Below are positions 20,205 through 34,600 of a stretch of 64,000 bases of DNA, piece by piece. The stretch comes from Siphonodentalium dalli (lineage: Eukaryota > Mollusca > Scaphopoda > Gadilida > Siphonodentaliidae). The position numbers were made by a program, and so were the translations under genes. The stretch is taken from contig CP136064.1 in the NCBI GenBank assembly GCA_032622095.1, positions 45,955,573 through 46,019,572 on the forward strand, written 5' to 3'. Below the pieces are notes generated by a model that worked only from the letters and a program-made list of their open reading frames with translations, did not search any database and was not told where the DNA came from. Each line of letters opens with the position of its first letter. Position 1 is the first letter of the stretch.

Positions 20205-23200
20205 AGCGGAGTAGTTTAAGTCAAATTTCCAAGGCAATTGTTCAAATAGTGATTACAGCATGAAACTTTGCACATATGTACATATTCACATACTTATTGA
20301 TATTAGATATGGAGCCACGCTGAAATTTTACTTTAACCACTTTTTAAGGGGTTTTCCGAATTTAAAGAGCGTTTCTGCTTACAATTTATTAAATCTCGCA
20401 ATTAATCTTACCATGAAATATGATATTTCAAATTCGGCATATACAGTAAGTACGACTCTGATATATATAATGCCACATTTTAGGGTAAAGTTAATTGGAA
20501 CTCCCATCAAGATGGCCGTCAAAATGGTAGCCGTAAGTGGACAATTTGATATTTTTTCACTAATATCTTCTAGATCAGTTTCTGCTGGATGGAACTGGTT
20601 CAGAATTGTGACCTTATCTTTGTATTATTCATATTAACTGATCATTGGAGCAATGAATATGAGGTCCTAGTCCCTTTCGATACCTCAAAAATTATATTTT
20701 ACAGAACTCGGTATGAAATCTCACTAAAAGTCACCGGTAGGATTCTAGTCATATTTTAACAAGAAATGGACATAATTGTGCAAACTAAGTGAGGTATACC
20801 ATGATTTGTGAATATTTCAATTCAATGGAACCAAAATTGTCACTTGTTCTGAAAATGGCTGCCAAAATGGCGACCAAAACCTGGGAAATTGTAGATATTG
20901 GCCCAGCATGCCATGAATCGCTTACACTTTGTGGTCGATGAATAAAATTGGCTATTCTGTCTTATATACTTTAAATTCTAACATTTCTGATGCACATTGG
21001 TTAAGTGATGCTAATGTAACCACTGACATTACCAGAATAATTGGATTTATTCTATCACAAATTTGACATCAGAATTGGAAAAAAATAACTTTTCAGGTTT
21101 GGGCCATTTATTCAAGTAAATGGAACTGTCTTTAGTATCAAAGTTGTTTATTGTTTTGATCTGTCTTAAATGTTTCACACGGATGTGTTTTTAGACAAAA
21201 TTACTCAAGATGGCTACCAAAATGGCAAACTTTTGGCCAAAAAAAGAGTAGATTTTTTTGGACATATATCCCGAACATTATTCTTTATTCACAAGAGTTA
21301 GCAAATTATAACTCACTTGGTTATTACCATATTATGATTAATCCAATGACTACTACACGTTTCATTATCGTCGTCACTATACCTTCTGGGGCATGACAAA
21401 TTCCTTTTAAATGATGAACTGTAGTATGGAATTTTGCCAAAAATGTCTTCTGGGACTCTGGCCATATTTTTGAATGGAAATGGGCAGAACGTCTAAGCGG
21501 AACTGAGTGAAACCATATTATGTGGGTGCTCTCGACAATTAGCATGGCCATGAACTTAATATATGGTGTATGTCCAAATGGCAGCCAGGGAGTGAATGTG
21601 TGGTCATAGATAAGGTGAATAGTTCTACAGGGAGCTATTGTATGGCAATGAATGTGCGAAGGAGTGGCTATAATATATTGATGGGGTGGTGTGTATATGG
21701 TGAGATGTATAGGTATACAAGGTGTGACTGTATTGTCACGTCTGAGGTGAATATATATACAAGGATTGTTTGTATGGTCAATGAAGTGGTGTATGTGTGT
21801 AATGATAGTAGCTGTATGTTCACCTGTGTGTTGTTCATGTATAAATATATAGAGTGACCGTATTTTCATGTGTGGAATATACATGCGTACCTTGGGTGAC
21901 TATTGGCATGGATGTGTGTATATGTATACATATGTTGGCTGTATGATCATGTGTGGGACTGTGTGTGTAGTGCAGTGGTTGTAATGTATATAGATGTTCA
22001 TGGAATGACTTTATGGTCATGATTGTTTAAATGTTTTTGCATACCTGGAGTATAGCTGGATGGTCATTGGCGGTGTGTGGGTATATATGAAGTGTCCATG
22101 TGGTCATGGCTGTATATGTGATGTATATGCATCTCCGTTGTGGCTGTATTGTTATTGTTGGGTGTATAGGTATACAGAGAGTAGCTGTATGATCATGGGC
22201 GAGGTGTATATGCAAATCTGGAGTGTACGAATGGTCGTGCGGGGTATTTGTAAATCCATTGGTGAGGTGTATTCGTATACCTGGATTGAGCCTATTGTTA
22301 TGCGTGGGGTGTATATGTACATCATGAGCGGGTATATGGTCATGGGTGTGAAGAAAATGTATACAGGGAGTGACTGTGTGGCAAATGGTGAGGTGATGTG
22401 CGTTGTATTGTTATATATCTAGAAGATATGTATGGTCAATGGTGAGGTGTCGATGTATTGTTGGAGTGATTCTATAATCGACATTGGTAGGGTGAGTATG
22501 TACATTGTATATATTTATTGGTTATATGGCCATGGGTGTGACCGTTATGCATGCATGGAGTGATTGGATGCCAATGGTGAGGTGAATTGTTAAACATGGG
22601 TGACTGTATGACCACGAATTTTGTGGCTGAATTGTCTTGAGTGAGGAGTATATTCAAGCCTGGAGTGTGTGAATGGCCACTGTGCGGAGCACTGGTATAT
22701 ATAAAATGGTTGTATGGCCATTGGTCAGGAGTATATACATACACGGAGTTACTCTACATTTATGGTTGCTGTGTAGGTGTATATCTTGAGCGGATATATG
22801 GCCATAAATGTGGCAGATAGATATACAGAGAGTGAGTGTATGGCCAATGGTGAGGCGAATAGGTATACAAGAAGTTATTGTACGATCGCGAATGTGGTGA
22901 ATATGTATACACGAAGTGACTATATGGTCATGGGTGAAGTGGCCATATGGTCATGGTGTACAGCCTACATGCATGGTGACTCGTGGCTGTGTAGTCATGT
23001 GTGTGGTTTACGGGTAAACCCAATTGTGGTTGTATGGTCATGGGTGAGGTGTATGTGTATAACGGGAATGGCTACATGTGTGGTGTTCATGTATACATAA
23101 CATGATTACATTGTCATATATAGTTGTACAGTTGGACCTTTGGTGGCTGTCACTTTCCATAATAACTCAAGTATATGTTAATCGATTGGGAGGTAATGTC

Positions 23201-24370
23201 AGAGAGTTCTTCATCATGGTGGCCTATTATATGCGCAATGGAGGAAACGGTGTTCATGACATTATTCAATAAATCTTGATGCCAATGTCCCAGAATTTGA
23301 TGTTATTAAGCAGTTTTTCACTAATCTCCTTGTTTGACTTTCTAAAAGGCCTACAGAAAAGCAGAGAATAATGTCCGGGATATATTTGAAAATATCAACT
23401 TTTCTACAAAATTTTGTGGACATTTTGCAAGCCAGCTTGAGTATGTGTTTCTAAAACACATCAATGTGAGGCATTTAAGACGGATAAAAACAAACACCAA
23501 AGATAGTTCCATTTTACTTGAAAAATTGTGCAAACCTGAAAAATGATTTTTTGCCGATTTTGAGAGAAAATTCCAATAATTTGGTAATGTAATAGTAACA
23601 CTTATCCAAAATACACATTAAATGTTAGTATTCAATGTATATATGACTGAACAGCCAATTTAATTCATCACCCACGACTTTTGATCGATTGCATGGCACT
23701 CTGGGACAATATTTACCACTCTCCATATTTTGGCCGCCATTTTGACAGCCATTTTGAGCCAAAGTGATCATTTTGGCTCCATTGAGTTGAAATATTCATG
23801 AGCAGTGGTATGCCTCAATTACTTTGCACAGTTCTGCTCATTTCTTGTGGAAATATGATGACTAGAATCCAAATGGTGATTTTTTTGTGAAATTTCATAC
23901 AGCGTTCTTTAAAATCGAATTATTGAGGGATCTCACGAATGGCATATTTCATTGCCCCAATGATCAGTTAACATGATCAAATCAAAATAATGTCACATTT
24001 CCGAACCGGTTCCAGACAGATGGAACTGGTCTAGAAGATATTAGTGGCTGTCATTTTGACGGTCATCTTGAACGGGGAGTTCCAAATTCGCCCTAAAAAT
24101 GTGCCATTATATCTCACAGCGACATACTTACTGTATATGCCTAATTTTAAATAGCAGATTCCATGGTAAGATTAGTTGTTACATTTAATAAATTATATGA
24201 TCACGAAACGCTCTTTAAATTCTACAAATCCATCAAAAGAGGGGTTAAAGTGAAATTTCAGCGTGGCTCCATATCTAATATCAATAAGTATGTGAATATG
24301 TACATATGTGCAAAATGTCATGCATTAGTCAGGAAGTGAAAAATTCTTTTGCTAATCTACTCCACTACCT
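20205..24370. mobile_element. foldback-like element, copy 2 (both arms)
   Basis: The left arm (about 20215-21560) and right arm (about 23100-24370) are reverse complements; tattagatatggagccacgc at 20301 faces gcgtggctccatatctaata at 24261. The arms flank about 1.5 kb of degenerate tandem units of 55-70 bp rich in gtatac, gagtgactgtatggtcat and gggtgaggtgta. Related to copy 1 at 14640-17570. The frames reported in the core (for example 21324-21884 minus) are repeat-derived. No transposase motif is visible, so it would be non-autonomous. Confidence 0.82.
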
Positions 24371-24984
24371 ATATATATTTCAATGTGAACACTTTAATTT
24401 CTAAGCTGAGTGTATAGTACTAAACACTTATTCTGAAGTAAATTTGCCTAGTATACTGACTGGTGTAGTCCAGTCATCTCAGTCTTTACAGTCAGATGAT
24501 CGACTCCGCAGTCATTGACTGTCTTGTTTTATAGAACACTCAATCGGACACCTCGGTACGTTCCGTTCATTCCGCCGGGGAGACGATTGATTCGGCAAAC
24601 CTCGTCAGATTCCGTCACCGTTTCAGAGCTTGGTCCCAGAGGCCATAGGTCGATGAGTCCAGAATGCTAAACGACCATTCGGTAACCTCGTCAGATTATG
24701 TAGGGCACATAGGCCACATAGGCCATATAGGTCGAGTGGACTAGACACTGGCTCATAGCCAGTGTCTAATCCACACAATGGTCCATAGGTCGATGAGTCC
24801 AGAATGTTTTAACGACTCGGCCATTTCCGCTTCGTTGTATTCCCTCAAGACCGTCATCGCAATATTTAGATCGAATGTACGTCAAGCACGATCGCGGAAT
24901 TAACTCAAATTTCAACAAATATTACTTCATTGTGTAAGTTGTCTCTATAAGTGAACGTAACTCAAAATATATATTTAGAGAAAG
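24371..24984. other. short-repeat-containing intergenic DNA with a perfect hairpin
   Basis: Contains two copies of ccataggtcgatgagtccag (about 24643 and 24783) and a perfect 12-bp stem with a 3-nt loop at 24742-24768 (tagacactggct, cat, agccagtgtcta). No coding sequence recognised. Confidence 0.5.

Positions 24985-26092
<1,108 letters not shown>

Positions 26093-26152
<60 letters not shown>
26093..26152. repeat. (TA)n microsatellite
   Basis: About 60 bp of uninterrupted TA dinucleotides. Confidence 0.97.
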
Positions 26153-26155
<3 letters not shown>

Positions 26156-27740
26156 GCGTGTCATTCGTGTCCATAATTTATAAGATAAAGAGCGTTCGTG
26201 TATATAGTTTCTGCATGTTCGGTACCTAATGTGACTCTTGTGTGGAATATGTGGATATCAACAGGCGACGTCTGGCAGAGTCAGGACCGATGCATATATA
26301 GCGTAAAATGTTCAGTTGCATGCGTACCAAGTTTCATAAAATTTATATTTCGGTAGGGCCCTACCCAACTTTATGAAAGCAGTAGTGTCTGTATGCATGA
26401 TCTATAATATGTCCCATGTCTACAATCCTTACGGTCCATTTCGAAAACAACTGATGGCATGAATTCACTAATTAGATCACGTTCTGTGTGAAATTTCATA
26501 AGCTATATAAATTATATAATCAAATGTAATATTTATAAAAGCTGGGTGCCCAACTGAATTTAAAAAAAAGCTGGGTACCCAACTGTACGAAATGGGGTGA
26601 TAGTGACCATTTTAGAGCTAAAGGAGTCACTACAGGGATATAAAGTACTCGGCCATGTTACCCAGCTTGCATCTATAGCTGGGCCATGCAGTGAGTCTAT
26701 GTAACCAGAATTGGTTCCTCACTGAAATATCTACAAATACAGTTGTACTTTGCGTTATTGCTGACCACAAACCATGTGTACCCGTCAGAACATTCGAAAA
26801 AAAACGTGTATATATACGTACCCTTAAAATTCAGCACTTAATTTTGTTAAGGAGAGGGACCCCTTCAGCCTGAATTGGTATGTGGTTCCAATATATCATG
26901 CTTTAATCAACATTGTTTAAATATTGGAATATATACATAGGCTAATAAATTGATTTGTATTTCATATATAAACCAATGTGTTAAAATGTCATATATATAA
27001 TTAATTATATAACTATATGATCGACTTATACTTATAGGCCTGAAATAAACCATTTTTATCATAAATGATCCATGTGTTAATGACCTTCTATATCATTCAA
27101 ATTTAACAAAGAATAATAAAAAAAAATCCATAGGATTAGCCTAAATCAACTGAGCTCCACTGGTGATTCGGTCACATCCTTACACACTCATTAAACTGAA
27201 TTAATATTGTTTTATGAAATCAAGTAAAATATAGTTTTATTGCTTTTGAGAGCATATCTCCAACATATTATGCACACCATTTACCACCCATCCCCGGGCC
27301 AAACCACATCTCCCTCCCAACTGTTCTACTCCTCTTGCACTTGCACCCATATGTATTTTATGTCTCTATTATAATTATTGTATTATTATAGGGCTCTGAC
27401 GTACCCATAAGCAATTGGCTTCCACAGAGCCCCATTGCCATATATTGTAATATATGAATTGATCATCAAATAAAATCACTCGATTTGTGTTTGATAATAT
27501 AATAATATGATAGTGTCCTTATATTGCCTTTATAAATACCCCTATAATAAAATAAATAAATATACCGTCAACAATCAATAAATTAGTTAGTTATATGATT
27601 GAAAATGAAATCGACAGAGTAATCTGATATTGTCAGCACAATGTTATGATTGTAATTTGTGTCGTTACACAAAGTGGAATTAAATTTGTATCAAAGCCTA
27701 TAGATCATGCCGACACCAATTCCGTATTTTCATAGTAACC
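26153..27740. other. AT-rich intergenic DNA, possible LINE 3' end
   Basis: Mostly unstructured. At about 27390-27470 there is a hairpin (gggctctg at 27391, cagagcccc at 27425) followed by AT-rich sequence and aaataaaatc, the arrangement seen at the 3' ends of some CR1/L2-type LINEs. No reverse-transcriptase coding sequence precedes it. Small repeats gctgggtgcccaactg and gctgggtacccaactg lie at about 26541 and 26569. Confidence 0.3.
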
Positions 27741-27744
27741 TAAG

Positions 27745-27812
27745 AAACACTGCTGACATGCGCAGTCGCTCTTTTCTAATTTACCATCCCGAGAAGAAAA
27801 CACGTGAACGGT
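27745..27812 (+). promoter_or_regulatory. speculative promoter / 5' non-coding exon for eIF5A
   Basis: A short island holds catgcgcag (NRF-1-like) at about 27757, a pyrimidine run ctcttttct (27771) that resembles the TCT/TOP initiator of translation-machinery genes, the E-box cacgtg (27801-27806), and a splice-donor-like ACG|gtaacg at 27811. The eIF5A coding exon begins right after an acceptor at 39694, so a 5' non-coding exon must exist upstream. This is one candidate only, about 11.9 kb away, without transcript support. Confidence 0.2.
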
Positions 27813-29930
27813 AACGTGATAGAATGTCGGCTTTTTTAGCGACAAAACCCATTCTAAACAATAAATTGTCATAAATGAGATATATACCCCACAACAAATT
27901 TCCCCTGATATGGATATAGCATAGATTGAAAGTTCGACTTTCGCTTAGAATGATAAACATTTTTTAGCGATTGCAACATTTCGACATTTTTCCGCCATGT
28001 TTCCATTGACTGCGCAACTAATGTGGTACAACATTTTCAATCATTTTGATGCCATCTGAAAACAAAGTACCCGGTGGATCATTGTTACACAACAAATAAA
28101 ATTGGTAGACTATCTAAATCTCATGACAAAAGATTGACCTATTTTTTCCATGAAAATTTAAACGAATGACAATGTCAGAGAATGTGGAACTTATTCAAAC
28201 TTCAGTAAATAGGATACTAAATTACTAATCTCTTTCACTTTTCAGTTTCACTTTCAGTTATTCAGTTAATGAGTTATTGGGACTTAATTTTCCAAAATCA
28301 TAATGTAACAATGTTGCTGTTAATTGAAATTGTTTATCTAAATGAATAGTGATATTCATGTGAAAGGTAACATCTTATTCTTAGAATTGATTGAAATTGA
28401 TTGTTATTTAAAAAAATAATTAGTATTTACTATTAGGCCAAAAAAAACAAAACATCTCTGTTTCCGATAACATGGGCCCATGGGGGAAATTTTCCAGGTT
28501 GGCAGGCAGGGTTTTTTTTTTTTACACTTTATTTTATTTGTTTACTGGCCATTTGAAAGCAATAAAATAGTATATTACACCCTATAAACATGTTACCTCA
28601 TGTATTATAAAATTGGCATGATTTTATACATGTTAACTTGTAATATATTATACAGCTTGCTGGACTATTGGGTATTAAAGATATTCTATGAAAATAAAGT
28701 TTTGGTGATAACTTCCAATTGAATGTATATAATGGATACTAGTACTAGTATGTGCTCCAGTGTGAAGATTCAAGGTATTAGGCTATGGTCTTGGGTTTAG
28801 AGTTATTCCTCTTACATAGTACATGCAGCTACCAGCCGACAAATTCAATGCAACAGTATCATCTGATACCTTTATTTACAAATTACATGTGGCCAGAACA
28901 ATGTTACTGACTGGGCCTGAGGTTACACATTTATGCCATTCCATTCATCACTGCCTACGCAATTTTCCAGGTGTTGAAAGAAAGATCGGGTTATGGAATA
29001 AATACTTGTCGTTTCAATCAAACCTATTGTATTTTCATCCCCTCTTATTTCTCTTCATAGATGATCATTATTTTTCAGTGACAACTTGTCCATATTACCA
29101 AATCACTAAATTGTATTGTGGTTTAAAGTCACATATTTCCGACTTTATATTTAGTTTCAATCCCAGAAAGATTTAATTGGCAGAATTGATTACCTGCCAA
29201 CTTTCAGTGTAATTACAGCAAGTTATCACATTATCCTTAATGTATACACATCAGATGATCAGAAATGTGTGCTTAATATTTGCATACAGTGCCAGTTGTT
29301 CCACCACAGTAGTATTTGCTACTTGGTCGGTAACATCAAAGAGCCTGTCGTAAATAGTTACACAGAGTTGATTCGCGTGACCCACTGAGGTGTTTGGTTG
29401 GTCACTTGGTGACGCAATGACCCAGTTCAGAGAGTTGTTTACTTAAAGTGTATTAAACTCGGGTTTCTGTGAATATTCAAGGATGCCAATGCATTTTAAT
29501 CTTGGATAATGATTTCTTCTGGTCGATGGCGATGGCGATTTCGACTTTTGAAAACGCTAATTTCCGAGACTGATTACGGAATACGGACTGTCATTTTCCC
29601 GCCAAAACACACATGCTTTTCACTGTTTAATTTTGTCGCGAACAGAGTTGTCTTTCAAGCGTGGTTTGCACCCAATTCCGCGAAGGAATATAAGGGAGCT
29701 ACTGGTATAATACATTGTAATTTTTTAAATACACGCCCACAAAAGACAGGGGATTTCCGTAGTGACTCGTCAGGGTAGAGTTTGATTTACGCCATGCTAT
29801 TCACTGCGTAGCATGGCCGACCGGGTTGTCTTATTTATATCCAGAATGCGCGATCGCATACACCGGCCTGTGCATGCGTCAGTTGTGTGTGCGATAGGTG
29901 TTTAGTTCTGTTGTTATACGCCCTTTTTGA
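27813..29930. other. low-repeat DNA, no gene recognised
   Basis: The least repetitive stretch of the window. Frames of 117 codons (28823-29176) and 89 codons (29509-29778) on the plus strand have no domain I can name. A CpG-richer patch at about 29790-29900 (atgcgcgatcgcat, cggcctgtgcatgcgtc) is another possible promoter. Nothing further can be supported. Confidence 0.35.
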
Positions 29931-30420
29931 AAAAAGGTCGTATTATGTTATCAGTCTGTCCTGTCCGTCGTCTGTCTGTCCGTCCGTCCGACCGTTAACA
30001 TGTTTGGTTTCCGATCAGTAACTCCAGTTTGGATTATTTGATCTGAACCAAAGTTGGTATGTGTATTTCCTAGCTAAAGATACAGGCCAAGTTCGAATAT
30101 GGGTTCCATCCAATTATTTTTACTTGAGTTACAGCCCTTTTTCGACTTAGAATTTGACCGTCTGTTAACATTTTTGGTTTCCGACCGATAACTCCAGTTT
30201 TGATTATTTGAGCTGAACCAAAGCTGGTATGTGTATTTCCCAGCTAAAACTACAGGCCAAGTTTGAATATAGGTTCTGTCTAATTAGTTTTACATGAGTT
30301 ATGGCCATTTTTCAACTTAGAATTTGACAGCATTTTGGCATTGAAATTAGGAGTATATCAGATTTTCTTCAAATGTATGCTCAAAGTATTATCTTATTTT
30401 GCGATAGTACAATTCGAAAT
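29931..30420 (+). mobile_element. hairpin-headed tandem element (TCCG head, two monomers)
   Basis: Head: an imperfect hairpin (gccctttttgaaaaaaggtc) followed by (TCTG/TCCG)n at about 29955-29995. Then two monomers of about 160-170 bp, each with aactccagttt, gaaccaaag.tggtatgtgta, ccaagtt(c/t)gaatat and ttagaatttgac. The layout matches pearl / Helentron-associated non-autonomous elements; assignment to that group is inference. Confidence 0.65.
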
Positions 30421-30919
30421 GGCAAAAGGGCGTATTTTGCCATGCCCTAGCGATGCTCTTGTTGGTATTGCGAAAACCATAGCTATTAACTCAGACGGAC
30501 AGGTTACTATGGACTTCTTGAAAATTAAAAAAATTGAGACCGGCAAGAAAATCTCAGCCCGGAAACAGATGGTTTTTTTTGGCCTTACTAGTACTAGGAC
30601 GAGAGCAAAGTTGGAATTTCTTATCAAAATTTGGGTTTCTGCTGTCAGTGTGCCAGCCCTCATAATTGGCTACGGCAATCGGCAATGCCGAAGCCATTTG
30701 CTGAAGCAAACTGGGCCACGATTAAGGGTTGCCGTAGCAGATTGCCGAAGCCAAACAATCTGAATTAAAAGGGCTGGTGTGCCTAGTTTTTTGGCCAGTA
30801 GGGCTGAACAGTATCTCCAATTTAAAAAATCATGATAGTTTCAAACTATCATGCGATATCCCGATATATCGTGCACAGGACTGTTTGTGCAGAAAGATAG
30901 TTATTCTATGGGGTCCTAC
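30421..30919. other. intergenic DNA, no gene recognised
   Basis: A 142-codon plus-strand frame (30335-30763) starts inside the preceding repeat and has no recognisable domain. It includes an inverted pair ggcaatcggcaatgccgaag / cagattgccgaagcc. Confidence 0.3.
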
Positions 30920-31617
30920 AACAAACATAAACGAACACAGGTCCAAAAAGCGGAATGGAAGGGTGAAATTGGGTTTGTGGGTGTGTGTGGATACATTCTA
31001 TGTGTATGTGGTGTTATTTCCAACTTTGATGACTTATTTTTTGAGTTATTAGCATTATATTAATACAAACCTATTAAACAATGAACACAAACGAACATAA
31101 CATTGGCCGTATAGTATGCATTGTATATAAGGGGTTAATCAATGTGTTAATTAACTACCAATTACTCTAAAGGCTTTACTGTCTCTTTGTTAATCAAACA
31201 TTTCTGAGTTGTTTTCAATGTTTTGACTTGGTAGTTAATACCCTCAGTCTTTATCTGGGCTTGATACCAGAAGACTTTGTCGAAGTCAGGTGGATTTAAA
31301 GTTATATGTTTTGAAAAAAATGAAGTAGGCTCAGGTCGCTGACGCGATTTATTACGGAAAGGTATCTTTGGAATTCGCTAATGAGATAATGCAATTGCAT
31401 GAGAGTTTAATTCTGTGCAATTGTGTTTGTATTAACTTAGTAAAATGAAATACTTTACAATACAAAAAAATCATTATATATAATCAAATATCTGAGAGAT
31501 GGTTGGTCATTCGCTGGTCATATTGTACACGGCATTTTTTTATGGGATTCAGTAATAAAGAGCGTTTCTTATCAGCTCAGAAGATATTTAGGAAAATTGG
31601 TACAGTTGTATCAGATA

Positions 31618-32165
31618 TATAATTATACCCCCTTTTAAAAAAAAAGGGGGGAAAACAGTTTTGCACTTGTCCGTCCGTCCGTCCGATGTCTGTTCATGTC
31701 ATAACTTGGAACTGTAGTGCTCGGATCTCAATGAAATTAGGTATGGATGTTCAATACTATGAGCACATTAAATAGAGGGTTCCATCGTTTTGTTCCGATT
31801 TTCCATTCTAGAGTTATTCATCTTTGTTCATCTGGAAATGTTGGATTTTTGGTCCACCTGGTGTCTCTTCATGTCATAACTTGAACAGTAGTGCTAGGAT
31901 CTCAATGAAATTTGGTATGGATGTTCACTACTATGAGGGCATTCAATAGAGGGTTACTTTGTTTTGTTCGGGTTTTCCATTCTAGAGTTATTCATCTTTG
32001 TTCATCTGGAAATGTTGGATTTTTGATCCACCTGGTGTCTGTTCATGTCATAACTTGAACAGTAGTGCTCAGATCTCAATGAAATTTGGTATGGATGTTC
32101 ACTACTATGAGGGCATTCAATAGAGGGTTACATCGATTTGTTCGGAATTTCCATTCTAGAGTTAT
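31618..32165 (+). mobile_element. hairpin-headed tandem element (poly-C/poly-G head)
   Basis: The head accccctttt..aaaaggggg forms a hairpin and is followed by tccgtccgtccgtccg. Then three monomers with gttcatgtcataacttg, gatctcaatgaaat and ggtatggatgttca at intervals of about 175-185 bp. A related fragment recurs at 34580-34800. Confidence 0.7.
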
Positions 32166-33370
32166 TGTCCGCCGACCCAACGGGTTCGGAGGACTATTAT
32201 AATCAGCATGTCCGTGCGTGCGTGCGTCCGTTCGTCCGAGGTTTCCGGATGATAACTTTAGTTAGAGTGAACCAAATTAAATTAAATTTGGTATGAGGGT
32301 TTACTAGTAGAAAAGACAGGTCAAGTTCGAACTCTGGTTCCATCCGCCAATTTTCACCAGAGTTCTGCCCCTTTTTGTCCGCCGACCCAACGGGTTCGGA
32401 GGACTATTATAATCAGCCTGTGCGTCCGTGTGTCTGAGGTTTCCGGATGATAACTTTAGTTAGAGTGAACCAAATTAAATTAAATTTGGTATGTGGGTTT
32501 ACTAGCAGAGAAGACAGGTCAAGTTCGAATTCTGGTTCCGTCCGCCAATTTTCACCAGAGTTGATGCCCCTTTTTTTGTCCGCCGACCCAACGGTTTGGA
32601 GGACTATTATAATCAGCCTTTGCGTGCGTGCGTCTGTGCGTGCGTCTGAGGTTTCCGGATGATAACTTTAGTTAGAGTGAACCAAATTAAATTAAATTTG
32701 GTATGTGGGTTTACTAGCAGAAAAGACAGGTCAAGTTCGAATTCGTGTTCTGTCCGCCAATTTTCACCAGAGTTATGCCCCTTTTTGTCCGCCGACCCAA
32801 CGGGTTCGGAGGACTATTATAATCAGCCTGTGCGTCCGTGTGTGCGTGCGTGCGTCCGAGGTTTCCGGATGATAACTTTAGTTAGTGAACCAAATTAAAT
32901 TAAATTTGGTTTGTGGGTTTACTAGCAGAAAAGACAGGTCAAGTTCGAATTCTGGTTCCGTCCGCCAATTTTCACCAGAGTTATGCCCCTTTTTCGACTT
33001 AGAATTTTACCGTCTGTTAACATTTTTGGTTTCCGACCGATAACTCCAGTTTGGATTATTTGATCTGAACCAAAGTTGCTATGTGTATTTCCCAGCTAAA
33101 GATACAGGCAAGTTCGAATATGAGTTCCGTCCAATTATTTTTACATGAGTTACGGCCCTTTTTGTCCGCCGACCCAACGGGTTCGGAGGACTATTATAAT
33201 CAGCCTGTGCGTGCGTGCGTCCGTCCGAGGTTTCCGGATGATAACTTTAGTTAGAGTGAACCAAATTAAATTAAATTTGGTATGTGGGTTTACTAGCAGA
33301 ATAGACAGGTCAAGTTCGAATTCTGGTTCCGTCCGCCAATTTTCACCAGAGTTAAGCCCCCTTTTTGTCC
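32166..33370 (+). repeat. five tandem 203-213 bp units with CCGACCCAACGGGTTCGG hairpin
   Basis: Units start at about 32168, 32376, 32579, 32788 and 33163 with tgtccgccgacccaacgg, a (TGCG/TCCG)n tract, ggtttccggatgataacttt, caagttcgaattc and ttttcaccagagtt. Here the head hairpin is inside every unit, so head plus monomer amplified together. One unit of the aactccagtttggatt type is interposed at about 33000-33160. Confidence 0.85.
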
Positions 33371-34600
33371 CCCGAAAAAAAAAATTCGGGGGACTATTAA
33401 AATAGCCCGTGTCCGTCCGTCTGTCCGTGCGTCCGGAAATGGTTTCCGGATGATAACTTTAGTTTCGGTTATTAGATCAAAAGCAAATTTCATAAGTGAG
33501 TTTATCAGACCAAAATAAAGGTCAAGTTCGAATATGGGTTTGCTCCGCCCATTTTTGCGAGAGTTATTGCCCTTTTTTGGTTTCCGGATAGAGTTAATCG
33601 GATTCAAACCAAATTTGGTATATTACTTTCTCCCAGCAAAACACAGGTCAAGTTCGAACTTGGGTTCTGCCCGACCATTTTTGGCAGAGTTATGCCCCTT
33701 TTTCGACATAGAAAATTCAATTTTTTCTCTTTTTTTTGGTTTCCGGATGATAACTTGATTTTGGATTGTTTATATGCAAAACCCGTTTTTTTTGTGGATT
33801 ACTTATATCAAAATACAGTTCGAATTTCGGTTTAATCCGATAATTTTTGCGAGAGTTATGGCCCTTTTTTGTCCGGACATATAAAACCCCAAAAGTTGGT
33901 GTCCGGATGATAACTTTAGTAGAGTTAATCAGATTTAAATCAAATATGGTATGTCTCTTTCTCCCAGCAAAACACAGGTCAAGTTCGAATTCGGGTTCCG
34001 CCCGCCAATTTTTACCAGAGTTATGTCCCTTTTTGACTTAGAATTTTTGCCAATTTGAGGTTTCCGGATGATAACTTTAGTAAATGTGTACTGAATGAAA
34101 TTAAATTTGGTATGTAGGTTTACTAGCACTAAAGACAGGTTTTTATGCGCAAACAATGGTCGTATCAAGCCCACGCTTAGCGGCGGACATGAGGTCTACC
34201 GACCTTTTATTCGACTTAGAATTTGACCGTCTGTTAACATTTTTGGTTTCCGACCGATAACTCCAGTTTGGATTATTTGATCTGAACCAAAGTTGGTATG
34301 TGTATTTCCCAGGTAAAGATACAGGCCAAGTTCGAATATGGGTTTCGTCCAGTTATTTTTACATGAGTTATGTCCCTTTTTGACTTAGAATATTTGCCAA
34401 TTTGAGGTTTCCGGATGATAACTTTAGTAAATGTGTACTGAATGAAATTAAATTTGGTATATGTAGGTTTACTAGCACAAAAGACAGATCAAATTCGATT
34501 TCGTGTTCCGCCATGCCAATTTTTATGCGCAAACAACGGTCGTATCAAGCCGACACTTAGAGGCGGACATGAGGTCTACCGACCTTTTATTCATCTTTGT
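33371..34600 (+). repeat. further hairpin-headed TCCG elements and monomers
   Basis: A head with gtcccccgaa..ttcgggggac (about 33367-33392) and one with gtccggacat..gtccggatg (about 33871-33908), each followed by monomers with ataacttta, caagttcgaa.ttgggttc and gagttatg.cccttttt. At about 34137-34205 and 34520-34590 two copies of a segment with gcgcaaacaa.ggtcgtatca and ggcggacatgaggtctaccg replace the usual monomer end. Confidence 0.65.

Noticed and set aside
21324-21884. 186-codon minus-strand frame rich in His, Ile and Thr
   Set aside because: Lies in the degenerate tandem core of foldback copy 2; its composition is explained by the repeats and it has no domain.
28823-29176. 117-codon frame in low-repeat DNA
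   Set aside because: No recognisable domain, signal or splice context; length compatible with chance in AT-rich DNA. A homology search would be decisive.
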